DNA from: Lumnitzera littorea
Lineage: Eukaryota > Streptophyta > Magnoliopsida > Myrtales > Combretaceae
Reading direction: 5' to 3'
DNA: 64,000 bases
NCBI GenBank assembly: GCA_024138015.1
Contig: JAMXBB010000011.1
Span: 78,444,953 to 78,508,952, forward strand
The translations under genes were made by a program, and so were the position numbers. The notes beneath the pieces were generated by a model that saw only the letters and a list, made by a program, of their open reading frames with translations, did not search any database and was not told where the DNA came from. Positions 39,446 to 49,628 of this stretch are shown piece by piece (within the stretch, counting starts at the first letter, position 1; each line of letters begins with the position of its first letter).

Positions 39446-39875
39446 TTTGCTTCTATCTAAAATGATTGTTTATACTGATCATTCTGCCCTTAGGTACTTG
39501 TTAGCAAAACCGGATGCAAAACCAAGATTGATTAGGTGGATCTTGTTGCTACAAGAGTTTGATGTGGAGATCAAAGATAAAAAAGGCACTGAGAATTTAG
39601 CAGCAGATCACCTATCCCGATTGGAGAATCCAAACTTGGAATTGCTAGACAAGAACGAGATCAAGGACGAATTCCCTGAGGAGCGACTCTATGCCATTGC
39701 CCAGGTAAGTGATATGGAAATTCCTTGGTTCGTAGATATTGCTAATTTTTTAGCTGCTAGGATCATACCGAAGGGACTTCAACACCAGCAAAAGAAGAAA
39801 TTCTTTTCTGATGTGAAACATTATTTTTGGGATGATCCTTACCTGTTTAAAGCATGTGCAGATCATGTCATTTGA
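39446..39875 (+). pseudogene. Second part of RNase H and linker to integrase
   Basis: The RNase H fold resumes directly after the solo LTR with MIVYTDHSALRYLL, PRLIRWILLLQEFDVEI and NLAADHLSRL, the last being the conserved end of gypsy RNase H. The frame runs on into the connection towards integrase until a TGA at 39873-39875. It joins the segment ending at 36567 in the same frame once the insertion is discounted. Confidence 0.88.
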
Positions 39876-41018
39876 AAGTGTGTACCACACTTCGAAGGTT
39901 GGCGAATTTTGAGCCACTATCACTCGGGGCCTACGGGTGGGCATCATAATGCCAATAGGATAGCTCATAAGGTTCTAGAGGCAGGATTTTATTGGCCTAC
40001 CTTATTCAAAGATGCCCAGAGATATGTTGAGAGTTATGATCGTTGCCAACGAGTGGGGAATATATCCCGTAGGGATGAAATGCCACAAAACCCCATCATC
40101 GAGGTTGAGGTATTTGATGTGTGGGGGATCGATTTCATGGGTCCTTTTCCAAACTCTAATGGAAACAAATATATCCTAGTAGCTATTGACTATGTCTCTA
40201 AGTGGGTGGAAGCTAAAGCCCTACCTACTAATGATGCTAGGGTAGTAAAAAAATTCTTGAAAGGCCTATTTTCTTGATTTGGCACCCCTAGGACAATTAT
40301 AAGTGATAGGGGAACACACTTTTGCAATGCTCAACTTGATCAAGTATTGAAACGTTATGGCTTTACACACAGGATAGTCACTCCATATCACCCCCAAAGT
40401 AGTGGCCAAGTGGAAGTTGCCAATCGCGACCTTAAGCGAATTTTTGAAAAAATTGTAGAGTATCATAGGAAAGATTGGTCAGAAAAGTTAGATGATGCTC
40501 TATGGGCATATAGAACCGCCTACAAAACACCACTCGGGACCACACCCTACCGACTTGTATATGGCAAAGCTTGTCATTTACCGGTAGAGATAGAGCATAA
40601 GGCTTATTGGGCAATTAAGAGTGCTAATGTTGATTTTGAGTGTGCAGGTTCTTACAAGAAACTTCAACTGAACGAGTTAAAGGAATGGCGAGTGAATGCA
40701 TATGAGAACTCCAAATTATACAAAGAAAGGGCCAAAAAGTATCACGATCAGCGAATCAAACAAGGTTGACAATTTAAAGAAGGTGATCATGTTCTTTTGT
40801 ATAATTCTCGCCTTCGTTTATTCCTAGGTAAGTTGAAATCCAGGTGGTTTGGACCATTTACAATTATACGAGTTTTCCTGTATGGGACTGTTGAAGTTAC
40901 ACACCCGGAGAAGGGCACATTTAAGGTAAATGGGCAACGGTTGAAGTTATACTTGAGTGAAAACTTAGAGCATGTTGGACGGGAGGAGTTTTATCTCCAT
41001 CCGACAGAACTAACATGA
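39876..41018 (+). pseudogene. Integrase of the Athila-like element
   Basis: The zinc-binding region at about 39912-40065 has both histidines (HYHSG...GGHH) but reads YDRC where the family normally has CDRC, so one zinc ligand is missing. The catalytic core follows, with the first Asp in WGIDFMGPFP, the second in TIISDRGTHF and the Glu in SGQVEVANRDLK, completing D,D,E. A TGA at about 40275-40277 breaks the core between the first and second Asp, and another stop near 40766 separates the C-terminal piece (40797-41018, with KSRWFGPFTIIRVF). Typical of gypsy integrase, but non-functional here. Confidence 0.87.
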
Positions 41019-41280
41019 GAAGACGTATCCCGTCGAGTTATCGACGTTAATTAAAGCGCTTCTTGGGAGGCAACCCATGTCTAACTATGTTTATGCTTTA
41101 GTTCTTTAAGTTTTCTTCATTTTATTTTCCGTTTTATCTAACTTTGCTTTGCTTCTTTTCTTTTTCTTTAAATTTATCGTCATAGCTTTTCCCCTTTTAG
41201 CTTTATTTTTGTTTTTTCTCTTTAGTTTTATTATTTTTAAGTTTCCTTTATCTTTAAATTTAATTCAACAAAAAAAAAAA
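41019..41280 (+). other. Spacer between integrase and the palindrome array
   Basis: A pyrimidine-rich, T-dominated stretch with no open frame of interest, ending in a short A run immediately before the first palindrome. Confidence 0.5.
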
Positions 41281-41754
41281 GTTACACGGGCGAGGGACAC
41301 GGTTGTGTCCCAACCCGTGTTCATCCAGACCTTCAAAACTGCTCACCCACAAAAAGTTACACGGGTGTGGGACACGGTCGTGTCCCAGCCCGTGTCCGCC
41401 CATATTTTGCTTTTATTGTGTGGGCACAGAAAGTTACACGGGTAAGGGACACGGTCGTGTCCCAGCCCGTGTGCGCCCAGAATTTTCCACCCGCGAACAG
41501 AATGTTACACGGGCATAGGACACGGTTGTGTCCTAGCCCGTATGCGTCTAGACTTCACAGTAGAGCTCAGAAAGTTACACGGACGTGAGACACGGTCGTG
41601 TCCTAGCCCGTATCCGTCCAGTTTATATATACGGGAACAAAAAGTTACACGGGCGTGGGACACGATCGTGTCCTAGCCCGTGTCCGTCCAGACTCCACAC
41701 GATACGCATAGAATGTTACACGGGCAAGGGACACGGTCGTGTCCCAGCCCGTAT
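41281..41754 (+). repeat. Array of seven near-palindromic 37-bp repeats
   Basis: Copies lie at 41284-41320, 41359-41395, 41436-41472, 41507-41543, 41577-41613, 41647-41683 and 41718-41754. Start-to-start distances are 75, 77, 71, 70, 70 and 71 bp. Each copy reads ACACGGGC..GGGACACG-GT-CGTGTCCC.GCCCGTGT with small variations, so its two arms pair almost completely. Each is preceded by AGAAAGTT or a close variant, and most are followed by a CGTCCAG-like block. The 15-25 bases in between vary freely. In the sixth copy the central 14 bases (GACACGATCGTGTC) are a perfect palindrome. The array lies between integrase and ORF2. It is a plant transposon feature, not a CRISPR array. Confidence 0.95.
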
Positions 41755-41790
41755 CGACCTAAAATCACACGATTTTGCACACGATCGATT

Positions 41791-41798
41791 TATTTAAA
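41791..41798 (+). promoter_or_regulatory. Possible internal TATA box before ORF2
   Basis: TATTTAAA lies 37 bp after the last palindrome and is followed at the expected distance by a CT-rich, leader-like stretch. It could be the core of an internal promoter for ORF2. This is suggested by position and composition only. Confidence 0.35.
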
Positions 41799-41893
41799 TT
41801 ACACACATCCTCTCACACACTCACAATCAAATATATCTCTCTCATATTCTCCCTCTTCTCTCCACAATTCTTGCATTCCACATTTTGATCCAA

Positions 41894-42439
41894 GTAAGTT
41901 TTCCTCATTGATTTTCCTTTCTCTTCCTCATGTTTAAGCAGTTGGGTTATGTGCATTCTTACTCTTGTGCGTATTGTTTTTTTCCATTCGGCCTGCTGAT
42001 TTCTTTTGATTATTTACAAATGCCATGCATCATTGCTTTGAGTTTGTTGATCTTCTATGCCATAATGCTGCCTCATCTAGTTAGATTTCATTGTGTTCTC
42101 TTAATTCCGAATGTTATTGGTTAATTTGCTCATCTTTATTCATTCATGCTAGTTAGGGTTAGCAATAGGAGAAACCAATTCTGGGTCATTTAGCGTCTTT
42201 TATATGTTGAGACGCCTGTTTTTCACCGTTAATTGTTGTGTAGTGGAATTCGTTAGAAGTGTTTACCACTCATTTCTTTTCCACCAACTCGTTTTCTAGT
42301 TGCACTCCATATGTTTGTTGAAATGCCCCAATGAGCATTCTGTTCACATTCTTCCCTATTACTCTTCTTTTCTTCTGCCTTCTTCAACTATGTGCGATAC
42401 GGATGTACATGTTTGATTTGGATTGTTGACTCTTTTCAG
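41894..42439 (+). other. Candidate leader intron before ORF2
   Basis: A strong donor (CAA followed by GTAAGT at 41894) and a typical acceptor (CTCTTTTCAG ending at 42439) bracket 546 bp of T-rich sequence. The ORF2 start codon follows eight bases after the acceptor. This would make a 5' leader intron in a transcript that starts just downstream of the palindrome array, or a splice acceptor used by a longer element transcript. Confidence 0.4.
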
Positions 42440-42447
42440 TTATTCAA

Positions 42448-43476
42448 ATGGCTAATCGAGTTAACCTTTCAGTTCGTCGGAAATCCAAATTTGCGGCATC
42501 CTCTTCCTCATAATCCGGAGCAATAGTTAAACCACTGGCTACTCTTCCCCCTATGGAGCACCCAATGCTCTAATTTAAGGAGGACTACCAAGTGCAACAA
42601 TATCAACTACTTCAGACTAAACCCTTTAGCGAGACTCTTCGGCTGGATTGGGATGTTCTCGCCCAATTAGAGCTCACCACCGAAATGAAGGAGCTTTTGG
42701 ATGGTATCGTTTGGGAACGTTTGTTATCCTTTGAAACTCTAATTTATAAAGAGCTGACCCTGGAATTTTTGTGCACTTATAAACTTGATAAGGAAAATGC
42801 TACTAGCATGGGCCCAAAACACAAATTACACTTTACCTTGAGTGGCCATCCATTCCACATGACCATTGCTCACCTGGGCCGATATCTTGGTTTATATGAA
42901 GAGCGATATACACGGACGGACGAATTCCAACGTCTCTCGTGTCGTTTTCCTCGTGGCGTCACGGCAGGGTCATTTTGGAATGAGATTACTGTTGGTGATG
43001 CTTATGATCCAGCCAAGAGTAAGGCCTCTCAATTAGTCAGGCCTGAATATCGGGTTCTTCACTGGCTCTTTTCCCATACGTTGATTGGCCGAGGCCTTAG
43101 CACCGGGGTGGTGTCCAACAAGGATTGCCTCTATCTTTATAGTGTCATTCATAAACACCCCATCAATCTTGCCATCGAAATTGCCGAACTCTTCAGCCAC
43201 CACTACTCGTAAGAAATGGCATATTTGCTGTGGCCCTTACATTACTTTACTAGTGCAGGCTATGCGGACTAAGGTTGTTGCCTCTATCTTTACAAAACAA
43301 GTTTGGTAGAATTTATAAAAATAAAAAATGCCTATTGAACATTTCCTTTGCATGCAAGAGATAAGAAAAGGCCAAGAGAAGATTGAATGGTTTGATACTT
43401 CCTATTTCGAGTCCACTAATCTAAATATCTCTAAGATAGCCTTGATATTTGGTATGACTTCTTATGCCTTGTTGTA
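42448..43476 (+). pseudogene. Third ORF of the Athila-like element (env-position ORF)
   Basis: The frame opens with ATG 42448 (MANRVNLSVRRKSKF), has in-frame TAA codons near 42511 and 42571, and is then open from 42592 to 43212. Recognisable blocks include LDWDVLAQLELTTEMKELL, LHFTLSGHPFHMTIAHLGRY, FPRGVTAGSFWNEI and HTLIGRGLSTGVVSNKD, like the plant proteins annotated as Athila ORF1/ORF2 family. After a shift near 43200 it continues in another frame (GPYITLLVQAM), and a possible last piece lies at about 43327-43476. No signal peptide or transmembrane segment is obvious in what remains, so the env-like label reflects position only. Confidence 0.65.
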
Positions 43477-43569
43477 AGTTAATGAAATCAGCTTGTAACA
43501 TTAAATTGATTGAAAATTCAATTACTCAATTAGCCTTAAGTAGATAGGAATTAGAAATTTGAAAACATC

Positions 43570-44440
43570 GCTATTGATAGTAGCCACTAGATACAACTTA
43601 ATAGGTAAAGGCCCAAGACCAGAACAATCCAAGACTGCCTCTACAACAAGCCAATATCATGTATAGGTCCGACTTACATAACTAAGTAGCAATCACTTGA
43701 ATAATAGACTGATGACCTAAGATGGTCGAGACCTTGGCCCATCTCGAGATCTCCATCGTGTCACCATCCCAACTAAGCCCTTCCTTATTGGGTTGCCTTA
43801 TTCTCGACCTAGCTCTGGACCAGTAAACCACAAGCCACCTTGACTAAAAAGCCAGCATGGTGATAAGCCCTACATAAGAGCACGAACTTTGGAACACAAC
43901 TCCTTAGTAAGCTACTCCTTATCTATCTATAGAACACTCATATCGCATTTAATGCAATGGGACAACGAGTTACTCACCTCATATAGATTAATATGACGTA
44001 ATTATATGGTACTGCACAAAAGTAAGAAGGATGAGACAGTTACAAAGCTCAAGCATAATCATTTTCTACACTAATGTCAAGAAAGCTTCTCCACTCCTTA
44101 AAATCCTAAGGTTGCACAAATATATGAGTATCCTATAAATACTCCTTTTCAGTCCCTAATAGGTAAGTCTACAATTTATGCCCACAAAGAGAGAAAACTC
44201 CTTACACTTACGTGCTCTCTATTTCAAGTTAAACTCTTTTCTCCCTCTCATTAACTTAAGTATTTGGATAACCTCCTAGCATGATAATTCACCCCCTGTC
44301 TCTCTTGTAAGATGCCCCCTTATGAACCGAACCGCCCAAATTAGACCCCTTACACCCCATAGGGCCTAAAATCTCCACAAGCAAAAGATCTAAGGTGATG
44401 ATTATGTTTGTTTAAAATGTTGGAATCTCGTTCCTAATTG
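43570..44440 (+). repeat. LTR-like fragment (possible Tat/Retand-type)
   Basis: The segment has a TATA box (CTATAAATACTCC near 44140), a preceding block containing GCATTTAATGCAATGGGACA, and a downstream stretch with TAACTTAAGTATTTGGATA followed by C-rich CACCCCCTGT and ATGCCCCC. This resembles the promoter-to-U5 part of Tat/Retand-type gypsy LTRs, which often have ACTTAAGCATCGGAG followed by C-rich sequence. No partner LTR or coding region is visible. It ends about 400 bp from the stop codon of the response-regulator gene. Confidence 0.45.
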
Positions 44441-44847
44441 ACGTTTATTACGAAGAATTCACATGACTTGCCTTTTCCTATCCTATTTAGAATTCCAAAC
44501 TACAAATAAAAAAATTAAACAAAATAATATCATTTCATCTTTATTCTTTTGAGTTTACAAACCAAGGGATTTTTCATCAAATTCTAAAGAATTGAATTCA
44601 CGAATAGAATTTCATGCAAATTTTGTGAGCGAGATTGTCATCCTCTGAGTGTTTTATCTTTATATAAATCGTTACCGGATATCGTGCTTTTAACTTGTCC
44701 TTGTGTCACCTACAAGGATTTGTAAGAACCTCATACGTTACACCAATGCATTAAAAGTTCATACGGCGGGGTTTGCCTCACGTGAAACATTATATTCAAC
44801 TCGTGAGTACAGTTGATGGACATATCGCATTTTCACAACAACTTTTA

Positions 44848-47736
44848 TTATACAACCGCCAATCCTTTTATTTTGGTTCGTCTCTCAGAGTGCTCGGATG
44901 ACACCGCCCTTCTCTTACTAATACTACCATTACTACACTTGTTGCCGCTGTCGTTTTCACCAACGTTAGCACTGTCGTCTTTCACTAAATCACCTGTAAA
45001 ATCCCTACACGGCCCATCATTAAGTGATTTTAAAAGGTATGGTTGAAGCTTTTCTAAATCTGACAGTTGCAAGGGTTTCAATAAGAATTCATCTGCTCCA
45101 CCTTCCAAGCACCTGCCATTTTTACAGATTTTATCAATTTCAATCATAACAACATGGTATTTTAAAATTAAGGATAAGGAAAGGAAAATATATCATGGGC
45201 GGGAAAAATATAAAAATAAAAATAAAAAAAGAGCCATGTTTGTTACTACTTACATGTTTATTCTGGAGGGGACATTCTCTGATGACATGACCACAACAGG
45301 TACGTCCCTCCATGACGAACCCTAAAGTAGTGGGTAAAAAAAGAAGGTAAGTCTTTGTTTAGTATTTGTGAAATTAATATGATATCTGAAAATAATTCAA
45401 CATGACTAATTACTTAATACATATTACTTTCCATATCATTTGGCATAAAAGAAAATAAATAATTCTTCTTTTGATATTATTTATGGCATATAAAACTTAA
45501 ATTCTGATATATAATATATGGTACGGTTTATAATATGAAAGATCTTATTTGTAAAATAGCATATTAAATTTGTCCCAAATTAGGCATCTATCAATGCATT
45601 TTGATGTTTATTTATTTTTTTCTCTATTTGGATGCTTTTAGTTATATATTACTAGTAGAACACATACCCACAAAGTATTTGTCCAAATAAAAAAATTAAT
45701 CGATCACTGGTATGATTAAAGTACAAAATAATTTGCAAGATGAAAACATTTAAAGTTTTATTAGCATTTAATATTTAATTATTAGAGCTAGTGATCTAGT
45801 AAGGTTTGAAGTATTCTTCTAGTGAAACAGTGGAGAATATTAATGAGTGAAAAGGAAAAAAAGTTTTAAGAACCCTAGAAAGAGAGTTCTTGCACTTTAA
45901 TAATATTAATTGTGAAATCTAAAATAATCTCTACCTACTTCATAGCTATTCTCCAACTTTTGTTTCATAAAGTTAAAACCTTTACTTCCTATGTGGAAAA
46001 TTATAAATCCATTCCTGGTCAATTTCATTATCATGAATTAATTGTTAGGAAATAATAAATCAATTCATTTCATCATATTTTCGAGAGAATTATTCCAAGA
46101 ACATCCTCCATATATATGCAAAATGCATGAATCATGACAAGTTCTAAGTTCTAACCTAGGAAGAAAGAAATTTAATATATGTTTGACAAGAAAATATATA
46201 GAATATATATATATGTTTACGGAGAGTTGTGATATAGTAGTTGACCTTGACTCGTTTGAGCAGATCATAGCCGCTCATTCCAGGCATACAGTAGTCCGTC
46301 ATGATCAAGTTGACTTTTGACCCCTGTAAACGAATTAAACATGCATAAGAGATAATAATTACTGCATTTAAAATGATTAATTTCACGCACCAATATAAAT
46401 TCAATCATCAGTTCACTTCCCAGAAAATGAAAATTGAAAAATAAATATTCAACAGAATTAGTTTTTATTGTTTTCACACAAGATTATATATGCAAAATAT
46501 GCAGATTTCAAGACAGTGATACCGATTGGCTATTTAATTGCTCGTGTCTACTGGAATGAGTCACATTCCCTTTTGTATTTTGATTTTTTTTTTCTTTATA
46601 AAAATATTTCGCTAGGAAAAAGAGTTTTTTATTTTTGAACTTTTAAATGCAAGTCCAGCAGTATTTGTGTGTGTTGTGCGCAACAGGTGAAAAATATAAA
46701 CGGCTTCACCGCCACAAAAATAAAAAATAAAAAAATGAAAATACTGGTTTAAAAATTCAAGTATCGTATCCAAAACTTATTTTCTTGAAAAAATAAGATT
46801 GAACTAAGAAATTATTGCACCGCATATAGGCTTCGATCAAGAAGTCAATTGAGAAAGAGAGAGTTTGGTTCGTTCCACTCGCAAAAATTAAAGGGAATGG
46901 TAGCCAATACCTTACTCTATTTTATTTTTACTTTTATAATTTTGAGATTTCCTGAAATAAAAGAGAAATTGAATCTTTAAAGTTTGGACCAAATATAGTC
47001 TTACATGATGTGGGCAAGAGGGGGATGAATTATCAGGAGGCGAAGGAGCATCTTCGGCTGGATCTGCATCTTTAGTAGTAGGAGAAATGTTATTATCCTT
47101 GTCAACATTATCCACCAATCCTAGGTATTCCAGAGCCTTATCACCGGAGTCCACACATGTCACTGCAGCAGATACATTTATTATTTAAATGGCACAAACT
47201 TAAAAAAAAAAAAAAAAAAAATGTCTAGGAAAGAATTTGTACATGATAATTTCAACAACGACAACAACAACAACAACAATAATAATAATACTGAATTTCC
47301 ATCAATGACCATGAACTAATATTTCTTACGAAATAAATTTAGAAATCTAAAGTTTTTCAATGAGTTTCTTATAAAATGGAGAATGTGCCTATTTTTGTAG
47401 CTCAATTTTAGTCTACTGATCACAAGTAAGGTATCATTCTGGCCAAAAAAAAAAAAAAAAAGAAAAAAGAAAAGAAAAGAAAAGGAAAAAGATAAGTGAT
47501 GTATCGGTAATTAAATTTATGAAGAAAACTATAATTCGATGTTGGAAAGAAAAAGAAAGAAAAAATTATTAAGCACCTCGATAAGATGATACTCTTAGAA
47601 GCCTTTCGAGGAGTTTTCGATCAACGAGGCTGTCATCAACTGCTAAGACATGAAAACGTTGCTCGACATCTTGTCTTTCATGTTGTTGCTGTTGGGCATT
47701 TTCTGAAGAAACATCATGAGCCGAATTCAGCTCCAT
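44848..47736 (-). CDS. Type-A response regulator (ARR8/ARR9-like), five coding exons
   Basis: Coding exons on the - strand are 47736-47577, 47162-47005, 46323-46246, 45321-45254 and 45112-44848, giving about 242 residues. The receiver domain starts at HVLAVDDS (Asp34, Asp35), carries the phosphoacceptor Asp116 in IMTDYCMPGMSGYDLL, the VVMSSENVPSRIN switch region, and Lys167 in EFLLKPLQL. There is no Myb/GARP DNA-binding domain, so this is type A: a cytokinin-induced negative regulator of the histidine-to-aspartate phosphorelay. An acidic, proline-rich loop (about residues 70-106) separates the first Asp pair from the phosphoacceptor. The 75-residue tail is Ser/Asp/Asn-rich and then basic (SKRRAVSSEHSERRTKIK). 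The first in-frame ATG is 47736; the open frame further upstream only has TTG. The exon 3 donor is the weak GTCAAC. Confidence 0.93.
47165..47310. repeat. Poly-A and CAA/TAA repeats in intron 1 of the response regulator
   Basis: Within the first intron (47576-47163) the + strand has a run of A residues near 47202-47220 and CAACAA...AATAAT units near 47257-47290. Simple repeats only; splice sites are not affected. Confidence 0.7.
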
Positions 47737-48060
47737 GTAAATTCTCTCTATAGCTAGGAATGCCAAAATTATCGATGACCAATATAACAACCTTCAGGAA
47801 AAAAAAAAAAAAAAAGGTTGATGCTTCAGGCGATGTTGATGATGATTCGGGTCCTCAAGTGTGTGTGTATGTTGTGAGAGAGAGAGAGAGAGAGAGGGAG
47901 GGATGGTGTATGATGCGGTTTCCGTAGGTTTTATTAAGTAGTTGAGACGCAACTGTATTGCAGGGGAGAGAGAGAAGGAGAGAGAGATGCTGTGTTCTTT
48001 TCTGCTATGATCTCCTGTTAGATTCTCTAGTCCCCGTTGGTACAACTACTTATCTCTCTC
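47737..48060 (-). promoter_or_regulatory. Leader and proximal promoter of the response-regulator gene
   Basis: Read in the direction of the gene, this stretch has CT-rich tracts (about 48041-48066 and 47878-47896 as GA on the + strand) and an A run just before the coding region on the + strand. CT-rich sequence is common in plant 5' leaders. I cannot fix the transcription start, and the open frames across it start with non-ATG codons. Confidence 0.4.
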
Positions 48061-48066
48061 TCTCTC

Positions 48067-48900
48067 TTAATGACTTTTTCTTCACTTTAGATTTTGTTTG
48101 ATTGCTAAGAAAATCCCAAGATCTTTGCTCCCATTTTTTCCATCTCTCATCAGCATCATGATGTTTCCCTCACTAAAAAGAAATTTTGATTTTGAGTGGA
48201 TTGGATGCAAGCCCCTTTGAAAAAGTAATTTTAACTAATTGTCCTATTATTTAGTGTTTAATTATAATTAACTATATTATATAAATATAAGGAAAAATGA
48301 TAAATATATGATTTGTTATTTTTCCTCTCTTACAAACTCATGACCTATATTGTTCTTTTTGACAAATATAAAACATATACCGGTCAAAAAAAGGCAATTA
48401 TATAACATGTACTTATTACTGTTTATTGATGTTATATAATGAACATATATTGGTTTCTAATTATCCATAATAATTAATCTAATAAAATAATAATACTAAT
48501 ATATTTGATTATTAATTTTACAAAAAAATAATAATAGTTCATTAAAATTGAAAATGGGAAATAAATATAAAATAAAAATGAATAATTTGAATTAAAACCT
48601 TAACTTTCTTATCTAACCATCTCAAGGCTCAAAGATGGTCAGCCACTGCCTTAAATGGATCATGCCTTAAGGTGGTTAGTGGACAGTGAAATAGCATGGA
48701 AGGTTGCAACCACTTTTTAGGGATGGTGCGACACATAACCCACCCACCCCCCCTTACTATTTACTTTTAACTTAATTGATGAATGACTGTTCCAAGAATA
48801 TTTCTTTTTTATTCATTGTCCATAAAAAATAATTATTACCTTCTATTAGGTAACATTTGCAATTTCTTTTAGATAAGGAACAAATTGTTATAATCATGTA
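48067..48900. other. Intergenic DNA upstream of the response regulator
   Basis: AT-rich sequence. A short inverted motif ACCATCT...AGATGGT occurs near 48616-48640, and a C-rich run lies near 48740-48753. No gene or clear transposon end is seen, although the inverted (CAY)n structure that follows may begin within this stretch. Confidence 0.45.
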
Positions 48901-48904
48901 ACAA

Positions 48905-49619
48905 CCTACTTTGATAAAAATTACACCATTACTACACCATTATCATAACTACCTCCCTCCTATACTAATAAGACCATTGCTCTTAAAACCATTACTACCA
49001 TTGCATCACTATCTTTGTCATATGCCTCACCTTTTGCCTACTATCATACCATTATAATAGCTACATCTATACCATTTCCAACACCTGTGCACCATTCATA
49101 CCACCACAATTATTGTTATTGTTTCAACCAGTATCACCATTGCCATCATATAATAATAACTATAAATTGTACAATTGTTGTTATTATAACTTACCACCTG
49201 CTACTACTATTGTCATCCCCTAAATACCTTCACCAACATCACTATGATTGCTATCACTATCAACGTTGCTACATTATCACCCATTACGATAAACTTACTC
49301 CCTTATACCATTATATAGAGCAATCAATATGACGTTGTCACAACCAATATTATCCTTATATCACTATCATACCACTACAACTATTGTATCACTACCTTTA
49401 CCTCCACTATTATTGTCACCACCTTCCTTGTCCATACCATAAATACTATAACCTCGCCGCTACCCCACCAATATATTACTACTATCTTGTACCATTAGCC
49501 ACCTTACATTTAGTAATACCACCATGACCACCACTATCGCTTATGCCAATACCATAACACAACCATCACTACAATTATGGTGCTGATAGTGGTAGTGATA
49601 CTAGTTTGATTGGTGGTGG
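48905..49619. repeat. (CAY)n block with switch to (GTR)n: one half of an inverted low-complexity structure
   Basis: From about 48930 to 49572 the + strand is dominated by ACC, ATC, CAT and TAC triplets. At 49573 it switches to the complementary type (GGT, AGT, GTG) until the solo LTR at 49629. The (GTR)n type resumes after that LTR at 52440-52735. The outermost motifs match in inverse orientation: AAATTACACCATTACTAC near 48920 and, read on the - strand, AAATTACACCATCACTAC near 52730. Together they form a long imperfect inverted repeat, possibly a non-autonomous DNA element. The open frame at 49015-49332 is a product of the triplet bias. Confidence 0.5.
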
Positions 49620-49628
49620 TGTAAGTCT

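Larger units (their letters stand above)
31411..43480 (+). mobile_element. Athila-like Ty3/gypsy retrotransposon, truncated and nested
   Basis: In order on the + strand: an LTR (31411-32620), a tRNA-Asp type primer-binding site, gag, an aspartic protease, reverse transcriptase, RNase H, integrase, a palindrome array, and a third ORF in the position of the env-like ORF of Athila elements. Protease, reverse transcriptase, RNase H, integrase in that order defines Ty3/gypsy. The PBS type and the extra 3' ORF point to the Athila lineage. All coding parts carry stops or frameshifts. A solo LTR (36568-39445) is inserted in RNase H. No 3' LTR matching the 5' one is seen before similarity fades near 43480, so the 3' end is lost or rearranged. 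The element separates the two host genes. Confidence 0.85.

Noticed and set aside
41281..41754. Repeat-spacer pattern resembling a CRISPR array
   Set aside because: The host is a plant nucleus, the unit lies between integrase and ORF2 of a retrotransposon, the spacers are themselves related between copies, and a further copy lies in the LTR. There are no cas genes.
47737..47790. Upstream extension of the response-regulator N-terminus
   Set aside because: The open frame extends to 47790, but that codon is TTG. The first ATG in frame is 47736, which fits the usual short N-terminus of type-A regulators.
49015..49332. 105-codon Tyr/His-rich frame, and the 90-codon Leu-rich frame at 52476-52748
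   Set aside because: Both result from CAY/GTR triplet bias in low-complexity DNA.
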